The notes: generated by a model not told the origin, from the sequence alone. Numbered from the stretch's first letter, positions 48,589 to 57,511 are shown. The stretch: DNA of 64,000 bases from Rhizobium sp. SSA_523 (GCF_030435705.1 NZ_CP129382.1:992001-1056000); one strand, 5' to 3'. Translations and numbers: made by a program.

Positions 48589-48933
48589 TCAGTGCCGGTC
48601 GCCGCTATCATCCTGATACAGGAGTTCGTCGAGGATCAGGCGTATGCTCTCCGGCCCGCCATTCAGCGAGTAATGCGATCCGGGAGCCTCGTCTGGCACG
48701 ACGAAGACATGCGGCACGCTGCGCATCGTCAGGCGCTCCGAGAGGTCGAAGAGGTAGCCGGGCCGCATCTTGATGTCGAGCAGCGCGCCCGCATGGTTGC
48801 GGGGGATCACCTGCTCAATGGCCGGATAGTCATCGCGGACCAGGAGTTCGCATCCCTCCCGTGCCCAGGCATTGCGTATTTTGTCCGTCATGATGCCGGG
48901 TCTGACGAAGACGGCGATCTTGTAACGCTGCAT
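48589..48933 (-). CDS. degenerate receiver-like single-domain protein
   Basis: This 114-residue protein folds, by pattern, like a response-regulator receiver: a first strand KIAVFV, a strand GALLDIKM that puts Asp53 at the phosphoacceptor site, and SVPHVFVVPDE as the fourth strand, similar to small rhizobial FixJ-type receivers. The acidic pair that normally follows the first strand and binds magnesium is missing (FVRPG), so ordinary phosphorylation is doubtful. GGGAGG precedes the ATG at 48933. No kinase is adjacent. The receiver assignment is my inference. Confidence 0.6.
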   Translation of the reverse strand: MQRYKIAVFVRPGIMTDKIRNAWAREGCELLVRDDYPAIEQVIPRNHAGALLDIKMRPGYLFDLSERLTMRSVPHVFVVPDEAPGSHYSLNGGPESIRLILDELLYQDDSGDRH

Positions 48934-49053
48934 GAGGCCTCCCTTGCGGCACATATCTAGCGCACCGATCCGAAAATCCGAATCCAAAATCACACCGGCG
49001 TGATTGTCGCCGCGCGCCGCTTTTCGACGCGGATCGGGACTGGCGCCGGCATG

Positions 49054-49082
49054 AAAAAGCCGCCCGGAACGATCCGGGCGGC
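49054..49082 (-). terminator. Rho-independent terminator after the porin gene
   Basis: A perfect 10-bp stem (GCCGCCCGGA/TCCGGGCGGC, 4-nt loop) is followed on the minus strand by TTTTT, 54 bp beyond the porin stop. It is the strongest terminator in the window. Confidence 0.9.
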
Positions 49083-49136
49083 AATGCTGTCGTCACTCTT
49101 GGCGCCAGATCTGGCGTCTCTTCTGATCAGACGGTC

Positions 49137-50147
49137 TTAGAAGGACCGCTGCAGGCGGAAGAAGCCGCTGAAGTAATCGTCTGCACGATCTTCGTCGGTG
49201 TACTGAGCGGAGATCCTGGCGGCCAGGCCCTGGGTCACGGCGTAGTCGAGCGTCACGCCGGCCTGCCACTTGTTGCGGTCGCCGGAGAAGTCGTCGCCAA
49301 CGATGTCGATCGTGTCCCAGTACTGGAAGCCGGGGGTCACCTTGAACTTGTCGTTGACCGACAGTTCGTAGGAGGTGGCAACCGTCCATTCGGCTTCGTT
49401 GTAATAGTTGTTCTGGCCGCTTGCATAAATGCCGGCAAGGCTGAGCGTGCCCGGACCGATCGCAGCCGTTGCGATCAGGCGAACGGCGCCGTTTTCATTG
49501 TCGATGTCGTAGCCGCCGAGCAGAGCTGCGGCAATGCCGTTGAACTCGCCGGACACCTGGCCTTCGACGCCGAGCGTGTCATTGTTGGTGAAGGTCGGGC
49601 TGTTCAGCTCGTCGAGGAAGATACCGGCCTTCAGCGAGCCGGCCGAATATTCGTAACCGATCTGGTTGATGCGGTTGGAACCGAGGCTGTCGGTCTCACC
49701 GGCAATGTCAGTATCCCAGTAGTTGTAGCCGTAACCGGCGCGGAAGCCGCCGAGCGTCAGGAAGGCTTCGTCGATTTCGACCTGGCCGTCATTGGCGTTC
49801 AGGTTGTTGCTCGAATCGTCAGCCCATGCGCGGATGGTGATGGTGCCGCCGAGCGGGCCATATTCGGTGTCGGACTTCGAATCGAAGGTCACGAGGCCGC
49901 GGGTCCGGGCATTCCAGTTGGCGGAGGAGTCGCGCTCGTCGACGTCAACCTGGAAGCGGATGTAACCGGTGATCTTGAGGCAGGTTTCGGTGCCGGGAAT
50001 GTAGAAATAGCCGGTGCCGAAAGCATCGCACACGCGGACATATTCCATGGGTTCCGGCTCTGCTGCAACGATGGCGTCGGCAGAATGGGCAACCGTGCCG
50101 AATGACAGGGCAGCGGCCGAGCTGAGAATGAGAGCTCTGATTTTCAT
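49137..50147 (-). CDS. outer membrane porin (Omp2b/RopA type)
   Basis: A 336-residue outer membrane porin with a signal peptide (cleavage near AHSA, residue 23). The alphaproteobacterial porin start is clear (EYVRVCDAFGTGYFYIPGTETCLKITGYIRFQ, including its two cysteines), followed by alternating strands typical of a 16-stranded barrel and a terminal aromatic strand ending RLQRSF, the signal for barrel insertion. It should form trimers for small solutes. A very strong terminator follows and a long untranslated region precedes it, as expected for an abundant protein. Confidence 0.93.
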   Translation of the reverse strand: MKIRALILSSAAALSFGTVAHSADAIVAAEPEPMEYVRVCDAFGTGYFYIPGTETCLKITGYIRFQVDVDERDSSANWNARTRGLVTFDSKSDTEYGPLGGTITIRAWADDSSNNLNANDGQVEIDEAFLTLGGFRAGYGYNYWDTDIAGETDSLGSNRINQIGYEYSAGSLKAGIFLDELNSPTFTNNDTLGVEGQVSGEFNGIAAALLGGYDIDNENGAVRLIATAAIGPGTLSLAGIYASGQNNYYNEAEWTVATSYELSVNDKFKVTPGFQYWDTIDIVGDDFSGDRNKWQAGVTLDYAVTQGLAARISAQYTDEDRADDYFSGFFRLQRSF

Positions 50148-50520
50148 GCTTTTCCCTCGGGAGTGAGAAACGACACACCAAGACGACGAATCTGTCGGAC
50201 TGAGTGAGACCCGAGTAAAACATCATGTTCTAAGCAAATAAATGTGAAAACACTGTTATGGGGCTTCGCAACCGCAGCATTCCGGAGGGTGTTGCGCGTC
50301 GGCGACATATCAGACAACCCGCATATTCTCTCCGCGCGGATCAGGCTGGTCGAGGCAGGGCGAGGCTGGAGCCTCCGGCCATGGCGGACGATCGTGCAAA
50401 GCTAAGGTCGGCCTGGACGGCGAGGCGGGCAAACAGGCGGCGTCAATGGCAAGGGCTTGGCGCGCGGAACCAACCTCCCGCCGATCGGTTGTCCCGCAGT
50501 TCCGCAACCAGGAGATCCCG
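50148..50520. other. divergent intergenic region between porin and PPOX genes
   Basis: This 373-bp gap contains an AT-rich stretch near 50215-50260, likely the porin promoter, and a candidate EcfG-type promoter at 50466-50490 for the plus-strand genes. No frame in it has a good ribosome-binding site. Confidence 0.5.
50466..50490 (+). promoter_or_regulatory. candidate EcfG/RpoE2-type stress promoter
   Basis: GGAAC at 50466-50470 and CGGTT ending at 50490 stand 18 bp from GGAAC to TT, close to the general-stress sigma consensus GGAAC-N18/19-TT known from Sinorhizobium RpoE2. It lies about 30 bp before a gene of a stress-type family. Confidence 0.5.
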
Positions 50521-50988
50521 ATGTCCACGATGACGATGGAAGAGATTTCGAAGAAGCTCGGCAAGATCGACTTCTGCATGTTCAATACCAATGGCGGATC
50601 GGGAACGATCAACAGCCGGCCGATGAGCAATAATGGCGATGTCGAATATGACGGCGACTCCTGGTTCTTCTCCTATGAGGACACGCGGAAGGTGAGTGAG
50701 ATCAGCCGCGATGCCGGCGTTGCGCTGACATTTTCGGCAGCGCCGAGCATTCTCGGCAAGCCCGGAATCTTCATCGCCGTGAACGGCCAGGCGAGCCTCA
50801 TCCGCGACAAGGCGCAATTCGAGGCGCATTGGGTGAAGGATCTGGACCGCTGGTTTCCGGACGGCATCGACACGCCCGGCATCGTGCTGATCAAGGTTGC
50901 CGCCCAGGATATCGAATATTGGGATGGCGAGGAGAACGGGCGGATCACGCTTCCGCCGGCCAATGCCGCAGATGCAGGTGCCGTATGA
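50521..50988 (+). CDS. pyridoxamine 5'-phosphate oxidase family protein (general stress type)
   Basis: A 155-residue split-barrel flavin-binding protein of the PPOX family, similar to small general-stress proteins rather than to PdxH. Features include MTMEEISKKLGKIDFCMFNT, INSRPMSNNGDV and DSWFFSYEDTRKVSEI. It probably binds FMN or a related cofactor; its reaction is unknown. AGGAG precedes the ATG at 50521. The DUF3140 gene overlaps its stop (ATGA), and a stress-type promoter candidate lies upstream. Confidence 0.85.
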   Translation: MSTMTMEEISKKLGKIDFCMFNTNGGSGTINSRPMSNNGDVEYDGDSWFFSYEDTRKVSEISRDAGVALTFSAAPSILGKPGIFIAVNGQASLIRDKAQFEAHWVKDLDRWFPDGIDTPGIVLIKVAAQDIEYWDGEENGRITLPPANAADAGAV

Positions 50989-51332
50989 GTACGGGCGATC
51001 TCGACCGGCAGACGATATGGCGCGACTTCACGGAGGCCGTCAACATGGCACCGTCCGCGCTGGAAAAATGGCTGGAGACGGAGGAGAGCAAAAGCTCCGG
51101 CTGGTCGGGCGACGGCGGCGGTGAGACCGTCGGCCATCATTCCGGCCGCAGGATCGTCGAAATCAAGCACAAGGCGAAGGCCGACCTGACCGATGATGAT
51201 TATGCCCACATGCGCAAAGTCGTCGGCTATGTTCACCGGCATCTTGCCCAGGGCGGGCCGAAGGAGGATGTCGAGCATTCCGCCTGGCGCTACTCCCTGA
51301 TGAACTGGGGCCATGATCCACTGAAAGACTGA
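50985..51332 (+). CDS. DUF3140 protein
   Basis: A 115-residue hydrophilic protein matching DUF3140: FTEAVNMAPSALEKWLETEES, then GETVGHHSGRRIVEI and DYAHMRKVVGYVHRHLAQ. Family function is unknown. Its ATG overlaps the stop of the PPOX gene by 4 bp, so the two are translated together and probably respond to the same stress signal. Confidence 0.82.
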   Translation: MSTGDLDRQTIWRDFTEAVNMAPSALEKWLETEESKSSGWSGDGGGETVGHHSGRRIVEIKHKAKADLTDDDYAHMRKVVGYVHRHLAQGGPKEDVEHSAWRYSLMNWGHDPLKD

Positions 51333-51471
51333 GCCCGCACCAACCGGCCCGCATCTCTGTAACTTATGCGGGCCGGCAAGCCGGACGATTTCGGCCGGGC
51401 CGGCCATTGCTGCATGCCGGATTCAAGGGGTAGATTGCCTCTCGGACAAGGGAGGACAAGGGAGGCCGAGC

Positions 51472-51879
51472 ATGTCCATGCTGACGGGACGATGCCATTG
51501 CGGAAAGACGGGCTGGACGCTTATCGGCGATCCGGGTTCGATCACCGCCTGCAATTGCAGCCTCTGCAGCCGCTATGGCACCTTATGGGCCTATGATTAT
51601 GAGAACGAGCGCATCGAGGTCCAGGGAGAGACCGCCGCCTATCGCCGCGTGGATGTCACGGCGCCGGTCCTCGAAGTTCTCTTCTGCCCCGCCTGCGCCT
51701 GCGTCCTGAGCTGGCGCGGATTGCAGCTCGAACCGGACGGCCGGCGGCGGATGGCGGTCAATATTCGGCTCGCACCGGCAAAAGAGGTTCAAGCTCTGCC
51801 CATCGACCATTTCGACGGCTTGTCGACGTTCGAGGACCTGCCCTCCCGCGGCACATGCGTCCGTGATCTCTGGTTCTGA
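51472..51879 (+). CDS. GFA family protein (glutathione-dependent formaldehyde-activating fold)
   Basis: A 135-residue zinc-binding protein of the GFA/CENP-V family. The cysteines CHC (residues 8-10), CNCSLC (28-33) and CPAC near residue 73 make up the expected zinc sites. Most homologues have no proven activity; glutathione-formaldehyde adduct formation is known only for a few. GGGAGG stands upstream of the ATG at 51472, within a short duplicated segment (ACAAGGGAGG twice). Confidence 0.87.
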   Translation: MSMLTGRCHCGKTGWTLIGDPGSITACNCSLCSRYGTLWAYDYENERIEVQGETAAYRRVDVTAPVLEVLFCPACACVLSWRGLQLEPDGRRRMAVNIRLAPAKEVQALPIDHFDGLSTFEDLPSRGTCVRDLWF

Positions 51880-51946
51880 CTGGCGACAGGCGCAGGCCAC
51901 GCAATCCTCATCGCAAACGCGCTGCGCCCGACCTCGCCTGATGACC

Positions 51947-52366
51947 TCAGCCGCCCTCGGCCCGGCGCATCGGCATGCGGTCGATGAGATCGAACAGCTC
52001 AACCTCGCTGACAATATCGGGGCTGCGCAGCTTGATGCCGCCATCCTTGCCGACCAGGACGACCTCAAACGACGTGCCGCCTGACTCGGCATCCGACCGG
52101 ATCTGCGCGGCGTCACTGCCGGGACCATTGCCATAGATCGGCGTGACCTTGTCGGCGCCGACATGGAGCACCACCATGTCGCGTTCCTCCAGATCCGCTG
52201 CCTGACGTTTCAAGGCCGCGACCTGCTCTTCCAGCTTGGCGCTGCCGGCCTCTGCGAAGAGAAGCAGAACACGGTTCTTCCAGGCATAGGTCGAGAGGCT
52301 GTCCATGGCATATCCTTCACTTGATCCTGCGAGTATGATGGCCAGTGCCAAAAGCGCTTTCCTCAT
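51947..52366 (-). CDS. DUF4174 secreted protein
   Basis: A protein of about 139 residues with a signal peptide (cleavage near GYA, residue 20) and a DUF4174 domain, a thioredoxin-like fold without the redox cysteines: DSLSTYAWKNRVLLLFA, RDMVVLHVGADKV, FEVVLVGKDGGIKLRSPDIV. It is expected in the periplasm; its function is unknown. The ATG at 52366 opens a classical signal peptide (MRKALLALAIILAG). Confidence 0.8.
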   Translation of the reverse strand: MRKALLALAIILAGSSEGYAMDSLSTYAWKNRVLLLFAEAGSAKLEEQVAALKRQAADLEERDMVVLHVGADKVTPIYGNGPGSDAAQIRSDAESGGTSFEVVLVGKDGGIKLRSPDIVSEVELFDLIDRMPMRRAEGG

Positions 52367-52420
52367 CGGGCGATCTCCTGCTCCCATCAAACGCGCGGAT
52401 GCGGCAATCGATCATCCCGA

Positions 52421-53560
52421 TCACGGCTCTTTGAAGTCTGTCTCGTCCCGCATCGGCCTCGTCCAGCCCGAGACGATGACCAGGCTTCGGTCATCGTGAC
52501 TTCCTCCCGGCAGGGCTCCCTTGACGGCCGCGAAGCGTCCGATCCGGTGCGGGTCGTCCCGATTGGCCGCGGCGATCAGCTCTTCCCAGTCCCGGCAGGT
52601 CCGCCCTTCGGGAAAGGCCGGATAGCCGTCCGAAAACAGTTCGACCGTCTGGAAGCCTCCCCAGGGCAGAAGGCGTGCGGGCCGCGGAGGCGCATCGCCG
52701 GAAAATCCGTCGAGGCAGGAGGAGAATAAAGGAGATGCGGGATCGCTCGTCCTGCGAATACCGGCCAGCCCCTGCCTGAGAGCCTCTTCCACCATGTCAC
52801 GCTCCAGTCCGGGATGGACGAGGAGACGGTTCGCCGCGCGCAAGACGGCGGCGCCTGCCAGTCCGGCCGCCCCGATGCCCGCCACCAGCAGATCGCGAAT
52901 GATCGCGTCGCGGTGCAGGGCATCGAGAGCGGCCAGGTCTTCATCTTCCCACAGGAACTGGCGCAGCAGGATAAAGACCCGCTCGGCATCGCGCAAAGGC
53001 GCCGGCTCCAGCACTTTCCCGTCGATCCGGATCAGCGCGAGATTGCCGGACAGCCGCAGACCGTCATCCGTCGCGACAGCGACACATGCGCCGCTGCGAA
53101 AGCGACGGGAAGGATCCCGGCGGACGATGTCGGCGAGGCCAAGGCGGTCATAGGTGGCGGAAAAATCGCGGTCGATCTCGCGCAGCAAACGGCGGTCGTC
53201 CCAGCGCTCGGCAAAGCAGCGCTCGGCATTGCGTTCCAGGCTTTCGACGACGATTTCAGCGCTCCACCAGCCGGGCGTGCGACCCTCATGGAGGACGCCG
53301 AAGAGATCGGTCGCGCCATCGATCACCGCCGCCAGATAGGGCAGCGCCACCACGACCCGGTCCTCGCAACGCTCCGGATGCCCGGGATCCTTGCCGCGGC
53401 AGATCCAATCGACCGAAAGATCCTTGCCCGAGAGATCCTGGCCCGAGAGATCCTGGCCCGAGAAATCAGTGCCTGAGGAGTTCGTGCCGGGCGATGTGGT
53501 ACCAAGGGGTTTGGTGCCAGGGGAATTGGTGCCTGGAACGGACGGTTTTGGTGTATCCAT
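52421..53560 (-). CDS. PP2C-like phosphatase with N-terminal pentapeptide repeats
   Basis: The 379-residue protein has scattered metal-binding motifs of the PP2C phosphatase fold: CEDRVVVALPYLAAVIDGATD near residue 65, FSDGYPAF near 322 and HDDRSLVIV near the C-terminus, with SGNLALIRIDG between them. A serine/threonine phosphatase role is likely but the match is loose. Residues 8-47 are eight tandem pentapeptides (TNSPG-like, then QDLSG) encoded by a 15-bp repeat. The ATG at 53560 is used, but translation from within the repeats is possible. No partner kinase is adjacent. Confidence 0.65.
   Translation of the reverse strand: MDTPKPSVPGTNSPGTKPLGTTSPGTNSSGTDFSGQDLSGQDLSGKDLSVDWICRGKDPGHPERCEDRVVVALPYLAAVIDGATDLFGVLHEGRTPGWWSAEIVVESLERNAERCFAERWDDRRLLREIDRDFSATYDRLGLADIVRRDPSRRFRSGACVAVATDDGLRLSGNLALIRIDGKVLEPAPLRDAERVFILLRQFLWEDEDLAALDALHRDAIIRDLLVAGIGAAGLAGAAVLRAANRLLVHPGLERDMVEEALRQGLAGIRRTSDPASPLFSSCLDGFSGDAPPRPARLLPWGGFQTVELFSDGYPAFPEGRTCRDWEELIAAANRDDPHRIGRFAAVKGALPGGSHDDRSLVIVSGWTRPMRDETDFKEP
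53420..53539. repeat. 15-bp coding tandem repeat
   Basis: Eight in-frame 15-bp units encode pentapeptides with glycine in the third place. The units nearest the catalytic domain are nearly identical (QDLSG), those nearest the start are diverged (TNSPG, TKPLG). The TGCCCGAGAGA core seen on the plus strand resembles that of the intergenic array at 13452-13549. Confidence 0.8.
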
Positions 53561-53689
53561 CTGCAAAGGCCTTTCTGATCAATCGCGTATGATGATGTGC
53601 CGGGATTTCGCTGTCCTGATCGGCGCGCCGGCTCCGTCCTCCTGAAGCCCCCGCATGCGCCGTGCCGGCCGATTGCAAAGCGGCACGGG

Positions 53690-55357
53690 TCACATCGCCA
53701 TGAGGCCTTGGCGACTGCCCGACCGGCGCAGCAGGATGAAGACCACGAGCGTCACGGCGATCTGCACGAGGCCCGCCGCAGATGCCATGCCCGTCTGATA
53801 GGAGAAGGCGTAGCGATAGGTCATGATCGGCACGGTCACCGTATCGGCGGTGTAGAGCACGACCGAGGCGCCTAGCTCGTTGAAGACCTCCAGCCAGACG
53901 AGAAGCGCCCCCGCGCTGATGCCCGGCGCCATCAAAGGCCGCATGATTTGCAAGAACGTGCCGCCCGGCCCGACGCCGAGAACGAGGGAGGCCTCTTCCA
54001 GGGACCGGTCGATCTGCGTCACGATCGAGGCTGTGGTGCGGACCATGAAGGGCAATTTGCGAATGCTGTAGGCCAGAACCAGAATGGCAGCCGTGCCGGT
54101 CAGATAGAAGGGTGCGCCGCTGAAACTATAGGCAAAGCCGATGCCGAGCACGGTCCCGGGAATGAAATAGGGAAGCATGATAAGGCTATCGGCAAGGGCA
54201 GTCATGCGGTCGCGCCGGCGCACCGTCAGGTAGCCGACAAGGCTTCCCAGGGCGGTGATGATGAGGAAGGCGGCGCCTGACAGGAGCATGCTGTTGACGA
54301 GCGAACTGCTGAGCTCCGCGCCGATGCTCGTGAAATTGTCGAGCGTGAAGTCCGGCGTGATGATCGAGGCATCGATGCGCAGGAATGCAAAGATCGAGAT
54401 CATGATCAGCGGAAAGCAATTGGCAAGGACGAGCAGGCCGATCAGCACTTGCGCGAGACGATGCGGCACCGGCGCGAGCGGCCGGGGCGGGATCTGGCGC
54501 GGCTGGTCCGTGGCAACGTTCAACCGTCGCATCACCAGCATCAGCAGACCGGCAACCGTCATCGAAATGAACAGCAGAAGCGTGCTGGTTACGGCGGACA
54601 AGCCGCCTTCGGTGCCCATTTCGCTGATGAAGGTGCTGAAGGCGACGGTGGCAAGGACCGGGAAGCGCTCGCCCTCCCCGATCAGCGACGCCGTTCCCCA
54701 ATCGGCCACGGTTCCGAGAAAGACCAGCATGGCGCCGGTCAGGATGGCCGGCAGCAGCAAAGGAAGCGTGACGCTGAAAAACACCGCGGCCGGCGGCCGG
54801 CCAAGGGTTGCAGCAGCCTCTTCCAGAGCCGGATCGATCCGCTTCAGCGCGGCGCTGACGATCAGGAAGACCATGGGATAGGCATGCACCGCCGAGACGA
54901 TGATGATGCCGACCGGACCGTAGATGCTGGGCATGTCTATGCCCCAACCGCGCAGAAGCTGGACGATGACGCCGGCATGGCCAAACATCAATATCCAGCA
55001 GAAGGCGCCGAGGAATGGCGGCGACAGCATGCCGGCACTGAAGGCCAACTGGAAGAACCCGCTCCCCTGAATGGCATAGCGTGCGAGCGCATAGGCCAAA
55101 GGCACGGCAATGACGACCGTCAGCCCCATGGCGCCGAGGCCGATGATGAAGGTGTTGCGCAGGCAACGCAGGAAATAGGCCGAGGTGAAGAACTGGATGA
55201 AGCCGCCCAGCCCTTCCGAACCGGCATCGTCGCGGAAACTGTTCATCATGACGATGACGACCGGATAGAGAACCAGCACGCATAGCGTGACGATCAGGAG
55301 CGCGATGAAGAGGGTCCAGGGGTCTGGCATCCCGCGCAAGGAGAGGTGGCGGGTCAT
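53690..55357 (-). CDS. ABC transporter permease, double-domain Afu/Fbp type
   Basis: A 555-residue membrane protein with two fused BPD_transp_1 permease domains and about twelve hydrophobic segments, as in FbpB/AfuB. The EAA-type loops are recognisable (EEAAATLGRPPAAVFFSVTLPLL and EEASLVLGVGPGGTFLQIMRPLM). It is coupled by an ATGA overlap to the ATPase gene. Together with the ATPase and binding protein it forms a complete importer for iron, phosphonate or sugar-phosphate type ligands. Confidence 0.9.
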   Translation of the reverse strand: MTRHLSLRGMPDPWTLFIALLIVTLCVLVLYPVVIVMMNSFRDDAGSEGLGGFIQFFTSAYFLRCLRNTFIIGLGAMGLTVVIAVPLAYALARYAIQGSGFFQLAFSAGMLSPPFLGAFCWILMFGHAGVIVQLLRGWGIDMPSIYGPVGIIIVSAVHAYPMVFLIVSAALKRIDPALEEAAATLGRPPAAVFFSVTLPLLLPAILTGAMLVFLGTVADWGTASLIGEGERFPVLATVAFSTFISEMGTEGGLSAVTSTLLLFISMTVAGLLMLVMRRLNVATDQPRQIPPRPLAPVPHRLAQVLIGLLVLANCFPLIMISIFAFLRIDASIITPDFTLDNFTSIGAELSSSLVNSMLLSGAAFLIITALGSLVGYLTVRRRDRMTALADSLIMLPYFIPGTVLGIGFAYSFSGAPFYLTGTAAILVLAYSIRKLPFMVRTTASIVTQIDRSLEEASLVLGVGPGGTFLQIMRPLMAPGISAGALLVWLEVFNELGASVVLYTADTVTVPIMTYRYAFSYQTGMASAAGLVQIAVTLVVFILLRRSGSRQGLMAM

Positions 55358-56448
55358 GCCAGGATCTCCCCGCCATCATGGCCCTTGAAGAGATGCAGTC
55401 CCGGTCCGGCCAGTCGCAGGCGCCAGTGCTTGTCGGGCGGCGAGGACACCACCGGATGCGAGGGTGGCACCCGCAATTCGATCTCCTGTCCATCCTTCAG
55501 CCGCAAGCGCAATTGCCAATGCGTGCCGATGAAGCTTGCCAGCTGAAGGCTGCAGGTCAGGCCCTCCTCCTGCGCAGCGGCGATCGGCAGAAGCTTCGCC
55601 TCGGCTTCCGGCCGGAAGCTCAGCTTGACGGCCCCCCGCTCCGTGACGCCCCGCAGCAGATCCGGCAAGACCAGCCGTTCGCCGCCCACCGTCAGACAAG
55701 GGGCCTGCGACAGGCCGTCAAGGCTGGCATCGATTATATTGCTCCGGCCGACAAAGCGCGCCACCTCTATGTCGCAAGGCCGGTTGTAGAGTGCGTAAGG
55801 CGTATCATATTGCCGGATGCGACCCTCGCTCATCAGCGCGACCTTGTCCGAAACGGCCAGCGCCTCCTCCTGATCATGCGTCACATAGATCGTCGTCATG
55901 CCGTATTCGCACTGAAGCAGGCGGATCTCCTCGCGCATTTCGATGCGCAAGCCCGCATCAAGATTGGAGAGCGGTTCATCCATCAGCAGCAGAAGCGGCC
56001 GCACGACAAGCGCCCTGGCCAGGCCGACACGCTGCTTCTGACCGCCCGACAATTGCGACGGCATGCGGGAGGCAAGGCCGCCGAGCTTGACCTTGTCGAG
56101 AATCTCCCGGACGCGCTCATCCCGTTCCGCCCTTGGGACATTGCGGGCCTTCAACCCATAGGCGATGTTTTCCGCCACAGTCAGATGCGGGAAAATGGCA
56201 TAGCTCTGAAACACCATCGCCGCCTGCCGCTGATGGGCCGGGACAGTCTGGACCGGCTTGCCGCCGAACAGGACCTCCCCCTCATCCGGCCTGATCAAAC
56301 CGGCGAGAATGCGCAGCAGCGTGGTCTTGCCGCATCCCGAATGGCCGAGAAGCGAGACCATGTGCCCGCTTTCGACATAGAGGCCTATGCCCCGCAGGAC
56401 CGGACTGTCGCGGAAGGACTTTGTGATGGATTGCAATTCGATCTGCAT
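55354..56448 (-). CDS. ABC transporter ATP-binding protein, Afu/Fbp/Pot type
   Basis: A 364-residue ATPase with Walker A GHSGCGKTT, signature LSGGQKQRVGLARAL, Walker B LLLMDEPLSNLD and the switch THDQEEAL. A C-terminal TOBE domain (about 285-355) matches the FbpC/PotA branch. The ATG at 56448 gives the usual short N-terminus (MQIELQSITKSF). It lies 79 bp after the binding-protein gene and overlaps the permease gene by 4 bp. Confidence 0.92.
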   Translation of the reverse strand: MQIELQSITKSFRDSPVLRGIGLYVESGHMVSLLGHSGCGKTTLLRILAGLIRPDEGEVLFGGKPVQTVPAHQRQAAMVFQSYAIFPHLTVAENIAYGLKARNVPRAERDERVREILDKVKLGGLASRMPSQLSGGQKQRVGLARALVVRPLLLLMDEPLSNLDAGLRIEMREEIRLLQCEYGMTTIYVTHDQEEALAVSDKVALMSEGRIRQYDTPYALYNRPCDIEVARFVGRSNIIDASLDGLSQAPCLTVGGERLVLPDLLRGVTERGAVKLSFRPEAEAKLLPIAAAQEEGLTCSLQLASFIGTHWQLRLRLKDGQEIELRVPPSHPVVSSPPDKHWRLRLAGPGLHLFKGHDGGEILA

Positions 56449-56527
56449 GGTCGGTCTTTCCCTGCAAGGTGCGGACACCATGATCTGGGACGGGAGGTGG
56501 GAGTGCGCGGGCGGCGATCTTTGCGGC

Positions 56528-57511
56528 TTAGCGGCGGATCAGCGCCAGATAGCGCTTGATGACGGCGTCACGATCGATCGTGTCGACAAAACCTGCTGGC
56601 ATCTTGGCTTCCTGCGGCTGCGCTGGAAGTCCGGCCGGCATCTCGACCCCGGCCGCCACGGGGCGACGGTGGAAGGTGTCGACGGCGATCTTCTGGACAT
56701 CCGGCCGGCTCAGGAATGCAATATATTTGGCTGCGGCATCGCGATTGGGCGCGTTGCGGATGATCGCCGAGCCGTCGGCATAGACCAGAACGCCTTCGCT
56801 GGGATAGACGATCTCCACCGGCGCCCCGGCGAGCTTCTGGGCATAGGCCGAATCCTCGCTGGTGATGCCGATCGCATATTCGCCCCGGCCGACGCCATTG
56901 ACCACTTTGCCCGAACTGTCGGTGATGATGAAATTCGCCAGCGCCGCCTCGAAGACCTTCCAGCCCTGCTCCTCGCCATAGACGCCCAGCAGCGTCGCGA
57001 GTTGCGCATAGGCCGAGCCCGATTTGTCCGCGCCCGCATAGGCTATATTGCCCTTGTAGGCGGGGTTTGCGAGATCCTTCCAACCTTTCGGCATGGGGAG
57101 GTCTCCCAGGGTCTTGGTGTTGACGATGAAGACATTGCCCACCACCTTGCTGAAGCCCGGCCAATCCGGACCGGCCGACGCTTCGACCAGATTGGCGGAT
57201 TGATCGAGAAGATTGGTCGACATGGCGGCAATGACATCGCCCAGCGGACGCGCCGCCTCCGCCTTGACCCGCTGCAGGATCTCGCCCGACCCCGCCTCGA
57301 TCATCTTGACCCGGATTCCGGTCTCCTGCTCGAACTTCGGATTGACGGCAGCGAGATAGCGTCCGCTCGGCGTATAGACCGTCACCTGGCGCTCCGCAGC
57401 GACGGCCGGCCTGGAGAAGGACCAGACTGCCAATTCCGATGTGACTGCCGAGACTGCCGCTACTGCAAGAAGCAGCGCCTTTGCGGAGAAGAAATTCCTA
57501 TTGCGTGCCAT
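56528..57511 (-). CDS. ABC transporter substrate-binding protein, Afu/Fbp-like
   Basis: A 327-residue periplasmic binding protein with a signal peptide (cleavage near AVAA, about residue 38). The start QVTVYTPSGRYLAAVNPKFEQETGIRV and KGWKDLANPAYKGNIAYAGADKSG is that of the iron/aminoethylphosphonate/hexose-phosphate cluster. AAGGAG precedes the ATG at 57511. It is the first gene of the importer operon. A LacI-type operator lies 50 bp upstream, which argues for a carbohydrate-like ligand rather than iron. Confidence 0.88.
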   Translation of the reverse strand: MARNRNFFSAKALLLAVAAVSAVTSELAVWSFSRPAVAAERQVTVYTPSGRYLAAVNPKFEQETGIRVKMIEAGSGEILQRVKAEAARPLGDVIAAMSTNLLDQSANLVEASAGPDWPGFSKVVGNVFIVNTKTLGDLPMPKGWKDLANPAYKGNIAYAGADKSGSAYAQLATLLGVYGEEQGWKVFEAALANFIITDSSGKVVNGVGRGEYAIGITSEDSAYAQKLAGAPVEIVYPSEGVLVYADGSAIIRNAPNRDAAAKYIAFLSRPDVQKIAVDTFHRRPVAAGVEMPAGLPAQPQEAKMPAGFVDTIDRDAVIKRYLALIRR

